From contig PXRT01000004.1 of assembly GCA_003020925.1 (NCBI GenBank), forward strand, positions 1-47,083: DNA of 47,083 bases. Reading direction: 5' to 3'. The notes under the pieces were generated by a model that had not been told where the DNA came from, did no database searches, and was given only the letters and a program-made list of their open reading frames with translations. This DNA comes from Halobacteriales archaeon QS_6_64_34. Its GTDB lineage: Archaea; Halobacteriota; Halobacteria; Halobacteriales; Haloarculaceae. Below are positions 24,085 through 32,654 of the stretch, in pieces. Positions within the stretch are counted from its first letter, which is position 1. The number at the start of each line of letters is the position of its first letter. Both the position numbers and the translations under genes were made by a program.

Positions 24085-25380
24085 ATGAGAAACGATACCA
24101 ATAGGCGCTCGTTCCTAAAGTACACTGGCGTGGCCAGCGCGGCCGGCCTCGTCGGACTGGCCGGCTGTTCGACCGAATCTACGAGCGGCGGCGAGACGCC
24201 TGACGTCCTGATGGTTGTGGGCTACCCACAGAGCGGCGTCCAGCTATTCAAGGACTACTACGCAGATTACGGCGACGATACGACCGACATCCTTGTGACG
24301 GACGGGCTGCAGGACGACGCCCTGCCGGGTGACGTCGGCGACGACATGTCGAACGTCCAGGGGACCGCGCCCTCGGCCGCCGGTCCGGGGGTCGACACCT
24401 TCGAGTCGCTGTTCGAGGACGAGTTCGGCGACTCGCCGGGCGTGTTCACCTCGCAGGCCTACGACGCCTCGGCGGTCCAGATTCTGGCGAACCTCATGGC
24501 CGGGGAGAACGACGGCGCGTCGGTTCGCGACCACATGCGCGTGGTCGCGAACCCGGGCGGAGACACGTACGCGCCCTCGGAGCTCCCGGCAGCGGCGGAG
24601 GCGGCCGCCGCCGGCGAGAACATCCAGTACGAGGGGGCGTCGGGCAGCGTCGACTTTGACGACGCGGGGGACATCACCTCCGCGCAGTACCAGGTGTTTG
24701 GCTTCACCGAGGACGGGTACGAGTCGACCGACACCGTCGACTTCGGGGCCTCCGGCGACGTGCCACAGCCCGAACCGGCCGGGAGCGGCAGCGGGAGCGA
24801 CCGGACGGTTCGCCTGGGTGTCCTGCAGCCCGAGACCGGCGACCTCGGGAACCTCGGCGGACCGATTCGGGACGCCGCGTTGCTCCCGGCCATACAGCTC
24901 AGAGACAGTATCGACCAGTCCATCGACACGCAGGCCGGCGACACTCAGTCGACGGCGCAGGCGGCCGTCGACGCGGCCAACTCGCTCGTGAGCGCGGGCT
25001 ACCCGTCGCTCACCGGAGCCGCCTCCTCCGAGTCGACCATCCGCGTAGCCAATAACGTCCTGGTGGACAACGAGGTGGTGGCGTGCTCGCCGGCGTCGAC
25101 GTCGCCGAACATCACGGACCTCGACGACAGCGACTTCCTGTTCCGGACGCCCCCGAGCGACGCGCTCCAGGGACAGGTGCTGGCACAGGTCGCGAGCGAG
25201 GACATCGGCGCCTCGACGGCCTCGACGCTGTATCTCAACAACAGCTACGGCCAGGCGCTCCAGGAGAGCTTCGCCAGCGCGTTCCAGGAGGAACAGGACG
25301 GACAGGTGCTCCAGCAGGTTGGCTTCGAGTCACAACAGTCCTCCTACACCTCACAGATAAACAGTGCTCTGAACCAATAA
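24085..25380 (+). CDS. ABC substrate-binding lipoprotein with swapped halves (circular permutation)
   Basis: A 431-residue branched-chain amino acid type (Peripla_BP_6) binding protein. A Tat-like signal (NRRSFLKYTG) ends in a lipobox with Cys28. What follows is unusual. Residues 39-221 correspond to the usual C-terminal half (PDVLMVVGYPQSGVQLFKDYY through VDFGA), then a Pro/Gly/Ser linker (about 222-238). Residues 239-431 correspond to the usual N-terminal half (RTVRLGVLQPETGDLGNLGG through SQINSALNQ). The protein ends where the usual middle would continue. The frame is intact. The ATG at 24085 has a TATA box (CTATTTTAC) 30 nt upstream. It converges on the livHMGF genes, 14 nt from livF. Confidence 0.82.
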   Translation: MRNDTNRRSFLKYTGVASAAGLVGLAGCSTESTSGGETPDVLMVVGYPQSGVQLFKDYYADYGDDTTDILVTDGLQDDALPGDVGDDMSNVQGTAPSAAGPGVDTFESLFEDEFGDSPGVFTSQAYDASAVQILANLMAGENDGASVRDHMRVVANPGGDTYAPSELPAAAEAAAAGENIQYEGASGSVDFDDAGDITSAQYQVFGFTEDGYESTDTVDFGASGDVPQPEPAGSGSGSDRTVRLGVLQPETGDLGNLGGPIRDAALLPAIQLRDSIDQSIDTQAGDTQSTAQAAVDAANSLVSAGYPSLTGAASSESTIRVANNVLVDNEVVACSPASTSPNITDLDDSDFLFRTPPSDALQGQVLAQVASEDIGASTASTLYLNNSYGQALQESFASAFQEEQDGQVLQQVGFESQQSSYTSQINSALNQ

Positions 25381-25394
25381 CCGCGCGCGCCCTT

Positions 25395-26150
25395 TTATCC
25401 GCCGAGGAACTCCTGGCGCACGTCCTGGTCCGCCAGAAGCGTCTCTCCGGTGTCCTGATACCGGTTCCGCCCCTGGACGAGGACGTAGCCGCGGTCACAG
25501 CGACGCAGGGCCTCCTTTGCGTTCTGTTCGACCATCATGACGGCGGTGCCGTCCTCGTTGATGCCGTCGATGCGGTCGAACATCTCCTCGACGAGGTCCG
25601 GCGCCAGCCCCGCCGAGGGCTCATCGAGCAGGAGGAGGTCCGGGTCGAGCATGAGCGCACGGCCCATCGCCAGCATCTGCTGCTGGCCGCCCGAGAGTGT
25701 CCCTGCGGTCTGTGTCGAACGGTCTCCGAGGATAGGGAACCGGTCGTAGACGGCTTCAATCTGCGCTTTGGGTACGTCGTCGAGGATGTACGCACCCATC
25801 TCCAGGTTCTCCCGGACGCTGAGGCTGCCGAAGACGTTGTCGTTTTGGGGGACGTAGCCGATGCCCTCGTGGATTATCTCGTCGGGCCGGCGCTTGCTTA
25901 TCTCTCGGCCGTCGAACGTCACGGAGCCGCCCATGTACGTCGTCAGCCCGAAGACGGACTTCATCACGGTCGACTTCCCGGCGCCGTTAGGCCCGACGAT
26001 GACGACGTACTCGCCGTCGCCGACGTCCATGTCGACCCCGTCGAGCACCTGCAGGTCACCGTAACCAGCGTCCAAGTCACGCACCGCGAGCAGGCTCTCG
26101 GCCGGGTCCGGCAGCGTCACCGCAGTCGACCGGCTGGCCTGCTGGCTCAT
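25395..26150 (-). CDS. livF: ABC transporter ATP-binding protein LivF
   Basis: A 251-residue ABC ATPase, the second nucleotide-binding subunit of a branched-chain amino acid type importer. Walker A is GPNGAGKS, the signature is LSGGQQQM, Walker B is LLLLDEPSAG and the H-loop lies near MMVEQNAKEALR. The short form without a C-terminal extension is typical of LivF. Its ATG overlaps the livG stop by 4 nt. It is the last gene of the livH-livM-livG-livF run and converges on the lipoprotein gene. The transported substrate cannot be told from these subunits; amino acids, amides or urea are all possible. Confidence 0.92.
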   Translation of the reverse strand: MSQQASRSTAVTLPDPAESLLAVRDLDAGYGDLQVLDGVDMDVGDGEYVVIVGPNGAGKSTVMKSVFGLTTYMGGSVTFDGREISKRRPDEIIHEGIGYVPQNDNVFGSLSVRENLEMGAYILDDVPKAQIEAVYDRFPILGDRSTQTAGTLSGGQQQMLAMGRALMLDPDLLLLDEPSAGLAPDLVEEMFDRIDGINEDGTAVMMVEQNAKEALRRCDRGYVLVQGRNRYQDTGETLLADQDVRQEFLGG

Positions 26151-26989
26151 ACGTCACCTCCGAGGTAAGCCTCCAGAACGCGCTCGTCGGACTGGATGGT
26201 GCTGGCGTCGCCCTCGGCGAGGACCTGCCCCTGGTGCATGACGATGATATGCTCGCAGTGGCGCATGATGACGTCCATGTCGTGTTCGACAAGCAGGAAG
26301 GTCAGCCCGTCCCGGCGGAGTTCGTCGACGCGGTCGAGTAGTTTCTCCTCCAGCGTCGGGTTCACCCCCGCGAGCGGTTCGTCCAGCAGCACCATCTCGG
26401 GGTCGGTTGACAGTACGCGGGCCATCTCCAGCAGTTTCCGCTGGCCGCCCGACAGCGACCCGGCGTTCTCGTGGGCGAGATGATCTATCTCGAAAAAGTC
26501 GAGCGTCTCCCAGGCCGCATCGACCACCTCGCGTTCGGCTTCCTGAACTTGCTCGCGGAGGCCGGGCAGGACGGCTCGCGTGGCCGATTCGCCGCGCTGG
26601 CCCGGCGGTGCGAGCATGACGTTCTCCAGAACGGTCATCTCGGAGAGTTCGCGGGCTATCTGGAAGGTCCGGACCAGCCCCCGCTTTGCGAGCGTGTACG
26701 GCGCCAGCCCGGTCACGTCCTGCCCGTCGAAGCGGACGGTGCCGCCGGTCGGCTCGTGGATGCCCGTGATGCAGTTGAACGTCGTCGACTTGCCGGCGCC
26801 GTTCGGGCCGATGAGGCCGGTCAGGGAGCCCGGTGCGACGCGGAAGGAGGCTCCGTCGACGGCGGTGACGCCGCCGAACTCCTTGCGAAGCCCGTCGACC
26901 TCCAGCAGCGGCGCGTCGACGGCGTCACTCGTCGTGGGTACGTCCGTGGCAGTCGCGGACATCGGTTCGGCGGTGTCGGGTTCACTCAT
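26147..26989 (-). CDS. livG: ABC transporter ATP-binding protein LivG
   Basis: A 280-residue ABC ATPase. Walker A is GPNGAGKST, the signature LSGGQRK, Walker B VLLDEPLAG, and the switch His lies in LLVEHDMDV. The C-terminal IIVMHQGQVLAEGDAS tail fits LivG, which pairs with LivF under the LivHM pore. The ATG at 26989 was chosen over a GTG three codons earlier because a perfect GGAGGTGA lies just upstream inside the end of livM. It overlaps livM by 8 nt and livF by 4 nt, so translation is coupled. Confidence 0.92.
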   Translation of the reverse strand: MSEPDTAEPMSATATDVPTTSDAVDAPLLEVDGLRKEFGGVTAVDGASFRVAPGSLTGLIGPNGAGKSTTFNCITGIHEPTGGTVRFDGQDVTGLAPYTLAKRGLVRTFQIARELSEMTVLENVMLAPPGQRGESATRAVLPGLREQVQEAEREVVDAAWETLDFFEIDHLAHENAGSLSGGQRKLLEMARVLSTDPEMVLLDEPLAGVNPTLEEKLLDRVDELRRDGLTFLLVEHDMDVIMRHCEHIIVMHQGQVLAEGDASTIQSDERVLEAYLGGDV

Positions 26990-28268
26990 CGGTCTCACCT
27001 CCGTCGTCGGCCCTGGGCCGCGACAGGTCGACGCTGGCCGCCGGTTCGTTCCGGTAGCCCAGCAGTCCCTGCGGCCGGTGCTGGACGATGTAGATGAGGA
27101 CGACGCCGATGAGGACGAACCGGAGCGTGCTGACGTTGCCGGCGACGTAGGCCACCAGCGGCCCCGGGTTCAGCGCCCCGAGCGGGCCGACGGCGTCGAT
27201 TATGTTCCCGGGGGAACTCGCGCCGAAAGTCGGGAGGTTCTCGCCGAGACGGGCCGGGAGGTAGAACAGGAGGGCGGTGAACGTCGCCGCCCCGAGGATA
27301 CTGCCGGTGTTCGACCCGGAGCCGCCGATGATGAGCGCGGCGAAGATGTAAAACGTGACCGTGGGGCGGAACTGCGCGGGGCTGATGTAGCCGGCGTTCC
27401 CGCGGAACAGCGCGCCGGCCAGCCCCATCAGCGCACAGCCTATCATGAACGCCTTTATTTTGAACAGCCGGGTGTCCTTACCGAGCGACTGGGTGACCGT
27501 CTCGTCCTCGCGGATGGACTTCAGCACGCGGCCGAAGGGGGACTCGACGAGCCGGTTCAGCAGCCAGAAGCTCGCGGCCACCAGTACCAGCAACCCGAGC
27601 CCGTAGGCGATGTTGACGACGTTGGGCGCCGAGACGCCGACGCTTTGAGCGGCCGAGACGACTGGCTGGCCGACGCCGGTGACGAGGTCCGCGACCACCC
27701 GTCGGGGCGACTTGAATCCGATACCGGTCGCCCCGCCGGTGCCGAACGTCTGCCCGAAGTAGGTCACCTCCGCCGCGCCCCGCCAGTTGACGAACAGGCG
27801 AATTATTTCGGAGAGGGCGACGGTGACGATGGCGAGATAGTCGGCGCGGAGCCTGAGCGCCGGCAGGGCGGCGACGGCGCCGACGACGGCCGCCGCCACC
27901 ATGCCGCCGGGCAGTCCGACCCACAGCGGCAGGCCAAAGCCCGGGACGCCGCCGGCCGTCGACGGGTTCACGGGCGCGGTCAGTATCGCGGTGGTGTAGG
28001 CGCCGACGGCCATGAAGCCCGCGATGCCGATGTTGAACAGCCCGGTGTACCCCCACTGGAGGTTCAGCGCCAGCGTGAGAAGGGCGTAGGCGCCGATGAG
28101 CAGGGTGACGCTGCCGACGAACCCGGCGGCGAGGTTCGTCGCCTGTTGCCCGCCGACGGCGGCGGCCACCACCGCCAGCACCAGCCAGAGCGCGACGATG
28201 TACCCCGCGACCAGCACGGCGTCGGGCAGCCGCTCGGCCCGGGCCCACGCGTCGTCGAGGGCGCTCAC
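26982..28268 (-). CDS. livM: Branched-chain amino acid type ABC permease LivM
   Basis: A 428-residue permease with about ten hydrophobic segments. The LivM-type signature region is LALNLQWGYTGLFNIGIAGFMAVGAY, and the cytoplasmic coupling loop lies at ESPFGRVLKSIREDETVTQSLGKD. A second recognisable block is GLAGALFRGNAGYISPAQF. The N-terminus starts in the cytoplasm with WARAERLPDAV before the first span. It pairs with LivH and its start overlaps the livH stop by 4 nt. The C-terminal tail is acidic and ends within the livG ribosome-binding region. Confidence 0.9.
   Translation of the reverse strand: MSALDDAWARAERLPDAVLVAGYIVALWLVLAVVAAAVGGQQATNLAAGFVGSVTLLIGAYALLTLALNLQWGYTGLFNIGIAGFMAVGAYTTAILTAPVNPSTAGGVPGFGLPLWVGLPGGMVAAAVVGAVAALPALRLRADYLAIVTVALSEIIRLFVNWRGAAEVTYFGQTFGTGGATGIGFKSPRRVVADLVTGVGQPVVSAAQSVGVSAPNVVNIAYGLGLLVLVAASFWLLNRLVESPFGRVLKSIREDETVTQSLGKDTRLFKIKAFMIGCALMGLAGALFRGNAGYISPAQFRPTVTFYIFAALIIGGSGSNTGSILGAATFTALLFYLPARLGENLPTFGASSPGNIIDAVGPLGALNPGPLVAYVAGNVSTLRFVLIGVVLIYIVQHRPQGLLGYRNEPAASVDLSRPRADDGGETDE
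26995..27002 (-). promoter_or_regulatory. Perfect Shine-Dalgarno of livG inside livM
   Basis: On the minus strand GGAGGTGA lies five bases before the livG ATG at 26989, within the last codons of livM. It is an exact match to the expected anti-Shine-Dalgarno partner and fixes the livG start. Confidence 0.65.
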
Positions 28269-29380
28269 GCGGTGCTCACCCCCCCGAAGATACCGGACGG
28301 CCGCAACAGCAGGACGACGATGAGCACGGCGAAGGCCGCGGCTCGGGTCAACCCGGACGGGAGCCAGATGAGCGCGAGGCTGTCGACCAGCCCGATGAGC
28401 ACGCCCCCGGCCATCGCGCCGTAGATGGAGCCGATGCCGCCGACGATGACCGCGGCGAAGATGAGCAGGAGCAGAATCCAGCCGAAGTTAAAGGAGATGG
28501 TGCCGCTCTCGAGGACGAGCAGGTAGCCGCCGACGCCGGCCAGCGCGCCCCCAAGAATCCACGTGAACCGCACGACGCGCCCGGTCGGAATCCCCGTCAC
28601 GCGGGCCAGGTCCTCGTTGTCGGCCATCGCCCGCATCGCCTTCCCGAGTTTGGTCCGCTGGAGCAGGAGGTGGACTCCGACCATCAGCGACACCGAGACG
28701 AACAGCAGTGCCAGTTCGTTGTCGGTGACGGCCAGCCCCGGCAGGATTAGGAATCTGACGCTGCTGGAGGCGACGCCGCTCGTCTGGGTGCCGAAGACGA
28801 ACGCGATGAGATAGCGTAGCGCCAGCGCCACCCCGATGGAGGCGATTAGCAGCGAGATGTTGTCGGCCCCGCGCATCGGGCGGTAGGTCAGCCGGTCGAT
28901 GAGGAGGACGACGGCGACAGTGCCGATCGCGGCGACGACGAGGCCGACGAGTATCGGGAGCAGGGCCGACGCGGCGCCCAGCTGTCGCCCGGTGTCGAAG
29001 AGGAACCGTTCGGAGAGCGCCGCGTCGGCGCCGATGGTCGCGGTGAGCGAGGCCGCGACCCAGCCAAGAAATGCTCCAGCTGTCACCGTGTCTCCGTGGG
29101 CGAAGTTGGCGAAATCGAGGATGCTGTAGGTCATCGACAGTCCGATGCCGGCCAGTCCGACGGCCAGCCCGACCAGCAGGCCGTCGAGAATCATCGAGAG
29201 CAGCGAGCCGGTCGACAGCGACCCCCCGATGAGCGGGACGCCGAAGGCCAGCACCGTCGTCCCGCTCAACTTCACCAGTAAGTCGGCGACGAGATACAAC
29301 AGTACGACCGCGAGGACGCCGACACCGGGCCGTTCGACGGCCAGCTGTCGCCCCTCTGACACTGATTTGGCGATACCCAT
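28265..29380 (-). CDS. livH: Branched-chain amino acid type ABC permease LivH
   Basis: A 371-residue permease, first gene of the transporter operon. Diagnostic segments are GLAVGLAGIGLSMTYSILDFANFAHGDTVTAGAF, the coupling loop RTKLGKAMRAMADNEDLARVTGIPTGRV and the late GGIGSIYGAMAGGVLIGLVDS. About eight to nine membrane spans are visible. It is longer than bacterial LivH because of an extra N-terminal span (GVGVLAVVLLYLVADLLV) and an insert near residues 125-150. A TATA-like box on the minus strand at 29408-29417 gives a short or no leader. The promoter region is shared with the divergent dehydrogenase. Confidence 0.9.
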   Translation of the reverse strand: MGIAKSVSEGRQLAVERPGVGVLAVVLLYLVADLLVKLSGTTVLAFGVPLIGGSLSTGSLLSMILDGLLVGLAVGLAGIGLSMTYSILDFANFAHGDTVTAGAFLGWVAASLTATIGADAALSERFLFDTGRQLGAASALLPILVGLVVAAIGTVAVVLLIDRLTYRPMRGADNISLLIASIGVALALRYLIAFVFGTQTSGVASSSVRFLILPGLAVTDNELALLFVSVSLMVGVHLLLQRTKLGKAMRAMADNEDLARVTGIPTGRVVRFTWILGGALAGVGGYLLVLESGTISFNFGWILLLLIFAAVIVGGIGSIYGAMAGGVLIGLVDSLALIWLPSGLTRAAAFAVLIVVLLLRPSGIFGGVSTA

Positions 29381-29407
29381 GTGTTAGGTGTGTGTCTACC
29401 CCGCACA

Positions 29408-29417
29408 GTAAATAACG
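29408..29417 (-). promoter_or_regulatory. TATA box of the liv operon
   Basis: On the minus strand CGTTATTTAC is centred about 32 nt before the livH ATG at 29380. The divergent dehydrogenase start lies about 85 bp away, so both promoters share one short region. Confidence 0.5.
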
Positions 29418-29497
29418 CATCGGTGAGCACAGAGACGAAGGGGGCCACTCCACAGGGGTGCGCTACCTTAACGGTCCACCGGACACGACCACAGTCC

Positions 29498-32400
29498 ATG
29501 GGCGCTACCGAGCAGAAACCGGGCGACGACCCCGCGAGCGACGACCGGGCTGACTACGACTATCAGGGGGCCGCTGTGGCCCGGCCGGCGATGGTCGCAG
29601 AGCTCAGAGAGCGCGTCGAGGGCGACGTCCGGTTCGACGACTACTCGCGCCAGCTGTACGCCACGGACGCCAGCGCGTACGAGGTGACGCCGGTCGGCGT
29701 CGTTTACCCCGAATCGACGGCCGACGTGGCCGCCGTGATGGACTACTGCGACGCCCGCGAGATACCCGTCCTCCCCCGGGGCGGCGGGACCAGCCTCGCC
29801 GGCCAGTCGGTCAATAGGGCCGTCGTCCTCGATTTCACCCGCCACATGGACGAACTGCTGGCGGTCGACCCCGACGACCGCCGGGCGACCGCCCAGGCCG
29901 GGACGACGCTGGGCGACCTGAACGCCGCGCTCGCGCCCGAGGGCCTGAAGTTCGCGCCCGACCCCGCCTGGGGCGACAAATCGGCCCTCGGTGGCGCCAT
30001 CGGCAACAACTCCACCGGCGCTCACTCGCTGCAGTACGGCAAGACCGACCACTACATCGAGTCCTGCGAGGTCGTCCTGGCCGACGGGACGGTGACGACC
30101 TTCGGCGAGACGACCGTCGAGCAGCTCAGAACTGCGGGCGACCCGAACGGGGACCTCGAAGCGCGCATCTACGACGCGGTGGTCCGACTCATCGAGGCGG
30201 ACGGCAAAGCCATCGACGAGTCGTACCCACAGCTCAAGCGGAACGTCTCGGGGTACAACCTCGACCGACTCCTGGCGGAGACCCGCGGTGAGTTCGGCGA
30301 AGCTGGAACGGTCAATCTCGGACGACTCCTGGCCGGCAGCGAGGGCACCCTGGCCATCGTCACCGAGGCGACCGTCTCGCTCGAACCCGTTCCCGAGACG
30401 AAGGCGCTCGCCTTCCTCACGTACGACGACCTCGTGACCGCGATGCGGGACGTGGAACCCATACTCGAACACGACCCCGCCGCCGTCGAGGTACTCGACG
30501 ACGTGTTGCTCGACCTGGCCGCCGAGACCGAGGAGTTCGGCGCGCTCGTCGACGACATCGTCCCCGAGGGCACCGGCGCCATCCTGCTCGTCGAGTTCTA
30601 CGCCGAGGACGACGGCGAAGGCAAACAGCGCGTGGCGGACCTGCTGGCCGACCGCATCGGCGGCGTGGAGTCGGCGGTCGAACCGAGCGGCGGGGCGGCC
30701 ACGGTAACCGAGGCTCCGACCTACGCCTGTCTCGGTCGGGAGGCCCACAGCGACGCCGAACGGGAGCGGTTCTGGAAGCTGCGCAAGTCCGGCCTGCCGA
30801 TTCTGCTGGGACGGACCGGCGACGCCAAACACATCAGTTTCATCGAAGACACGGCGGTTCCGCCCGAGAACCTCCCCGAATACGTCGCGGACTTTCGGGA
30901 CCTTCTGGAAGACCAGGGCACCATCGCCTCGTTCTACGCCCACGCCGGGCCGGGCTGTCTCCACATCCGCCCGCTGGTCGACACAAAGACCGTCGAGGGC
31001 GTCGAGCGCATGGAAGCTATCGCCGACAGCGCCACCGACCTCGTCCGGCGATACGGCGGCAGCGTCTCCGGAGAGCACGGCGACGGCCGCGCGCGGACAC
31101 AGTGGAACCACAAGCTCTACGGCGACGACGTCTGGGAACTGTTCCGGGAACTCAAACGGAGCTTCGACCCGGACTGGCTGCTCAACCCGGGGCAGGTCGT
31201 CGGCGTCGACGACGCGGCCGTCGAGAGCGGCGAGGCACCGCTCCGTGCCCGCACGGTCAGTATGACCGAGCATCTCCGGTTTTCCCCGGAGTACGACTTC
31301 GAGATGGGCTTCGAGCCCACGCTCGACTGGCCCGGCGACAACGGGATGCAGGGGATGGTCGAACTCTGTCACGGCTGTGGCGGCTGTCGCGGGCCCCAGG
31401 AGACCACCGGCGGCGTGATGTGTCCGACCTATCGGGCGGCCGACGAGGAGAGTACCGCGACACGCGGCCGGGCAAACATGCTCCGTCAGGCGATGAGCGG
31501 CGACTTGCCCGACGACCCCACGGACGGCGAGTTCGTCTCGGAGGTGATGGACCTCTGTATCGGCTGCAAGGGGTGTACCCGTGACTGCCCCAGCGAGGTC
31601 GACATGGCCAAACTCAAAGCCGAGGTCGAACACGCCCACCACGAAGCTCACGGCGCGACGCTTCGGGACCGCGTGTTCGCCAACGTCGAGACCGTCTCGC
31701 GGGTCGGCAGCGCGCTCGCGCCGGTCTCGAACTGGCTGTCGAGCGTGCCCGGGAGCGACTACCTCGGCGAGAAGCTGCTCGGCATCGCCCGCGAACGGGA
31801 CCTCCCGACCTTCGAGCGGGAGTCCTTCGAAGCGTGGTGGGCCAACCGGGGGCCCCACGTCCCCGAGAGCGAGGCCACCCGCCGGGCGCTCCTGTTCCCG
31901 GACACGTACAACAACTACAGCCACCCGGACGTCCTCCGGGCTGCAGTTACCGTGCTCGAAGCCGCCGGTGTCCGCGTCCGGGTCCCCGACGACGTCGGCC
32001 CCTCGGGGCGGGCCGCCCACTCGAAGGGGTTTCTGGACGTATCCCGCGACCATGTGGCGACAAACGTCGAGGCGCTCGCCCCCCGCGTCGCCGACGGCTG
32101 GGACGTGGTAGTCGTCGAACCCTCCGACGCGGTGATGCTCCAGTCGGACTATCTCGACGTGCTGGGCCACGACCACGAGGGGGCGACGCAGCTGGCGGCG
32201 GGGACCTTCGGCATCTGTGAGTATCTCGACCGGTTCGCGCTGGACGCCGACATCGAGTGGGACAATCCCGAAACGTCGCTGACCTACCACGGCCACTGCC
32301 ACCAGAAAGCGGTCACGAAAGACCACCACGCGGTCGGCGTGTTGCGCCGGGCCGGCTACGCCGTTGACCCGCTCGATTCGGGCTGCTGTGGAATGGCGGG

Positions 32401-32605
32401 CTCGTTCGGGTACGAAGCCGAACACTACTCGATGAGTGTGGCTATCGCGGAGATACTGTTCGACCAGGTCAGGTCAGGCGGCGGCGAGTCGGTGGTCGCC
32501 CCCGGGGCCTCCTGTCGCACACAGCTCGACGACGGCCCCACCGACGGTCCGGTCCCCCATCCAGTCCAGAAACTGGCAGACGCCGTCCGGACTGGTTCCG
32601 AGTAG
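29498..32605 (+). CDS. FAD-linked oxidase fused to Fe-S/CCG domains (D-lactate/glycolate dehydrogenase-like)
   Basis: A 1035-residue fusion. Residues about 30-270 are a vanillyl-alcohol-oxidase-type FAD domain (LPRGGGTSLAGQSVN, GGAIGNNSTGAHS), and about 280-590 its C-terminal cap ending GEHGDGRARTQW and LLNPGQVV. Then come two [4Fe-4S] motifs (CHGCGGC with a later CP, and CIGCKGCTRDCPSE) and a C-terminal region with one CCG motif (DSGCCGMAGSFG). The arrangement equals GlcD plus GlpC, so oxidation of a D-2-hydroxy acid such as lactate with electrons passed to quinone is likely. The usual first CCG is PSG at 835-837. A CCTTAACG box sits 29 nt before the ATG. Confidence 0.85.
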   Translation: MGATEQKPGDDPASDDRADYDYQGAAVARPAMVAELRERVEGDVRFDDYSRQLYATDASAYEVTPVGVVYPESTADVAAVMDYCDAREIPVLPRGGGTSLAGQSVNRAVVLDFTRHMDELLAVDPDDRRATAQAGTTLGDLNAALAPEGLKFAPDPAWGDKSALGGAIGNNSTGAHSLQYGKTDHYIESCEVVLADGTVTTFGETTVEQLRTAGDPNGDLEARIYDAVVRLIEADGKAIDESYPQLKRNVSGYNLDRLLAETRGEFGEAGTVNLGRLLAGSEGTLAIVTEATVSLEPVPETKALAFLTYDDLVTAMRDVEPILEHDPAAVEVLDDVLLDLAAETEEFGALVDDIVPEGTGAILLVEFYAEDDGEGKQRVADLLADRIGGVESAVEPSGGAATVTEAPTYACLGREAHSDAERERFWKLRKSGLPILLGRTGDAKHISFIEDTAVPPENLPEYVADFRDLLEDQGTIASFYAHAGPGCLHIRPLVDTKTVEGVERMEAIADSATDLVRRYGGSVSGEHGDGRARTQWNHKLYGDDVWELFRELKRSFDPDWLLNPGQVVGVDDAAVESGEAPLRARTVSMTEHLRFSPEYDFEMGFEPTLDWPGDNGMQGMVELCHGCGGCRGPQETTGGVMCPTYRAADEESTATRGRANMLRQAMSGDLPDDPTDGEFVSEVMDLCIGCKGCTRDCPSEVDMAKLKAEVEHAHHEAHGATLRDRVFANVETVSRVGSALAPVSNWLSSVPGSDYLGEKLLGIARERDLPTFERESFEAWWANRGPHVPESEATRRALLFPDTYNNYSHPDVLRAAVTVLEAAGVRVRVPDDVGPSGRAAHSKGFLDVSRDHVATNVEALAPRVADGWDVVVVEPSDAVMLQSDYLDVLGHDHEGATQLAAGTFGICEYLDRFALDADIEWDNPETSLTYHGHCHQKAVTKDHHAVGVLRRAGYAVDPLDSGCCGMAGSFGYEAEHYSMSVAIAEILFDQVRSGGGESVVAPGASCRTQLDDGPTDGPVPHPVQKLADAVRTGSE

Positions 32606-32654
32606 GTGCGCCATTCACAGCGCTTTTATGCTGTCCTCGGGACGTAGGTTATAG

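Noticed and set aside
24085..25380. Two separate partial genes instead of one permuted gene
   Set aside because: A single uninterrupted frame joins signal peptide, both halves and linker; there is no stop, frameshift or second start between the halves.
26580..28424. 614-codon open frame on the plus strand
   Set aside because: Shadow of livG and livM; composition is Arg/Gly/Asp-rich noise without any motif.
29468..32425. 985-codon open frame on the minus strand
   Set aside because: It is the antisense shadow of the FAD/Fe-S dehydrogenase; the plus frame has full family motifs and haloarchaeal codon pattern, the minus frame has none.
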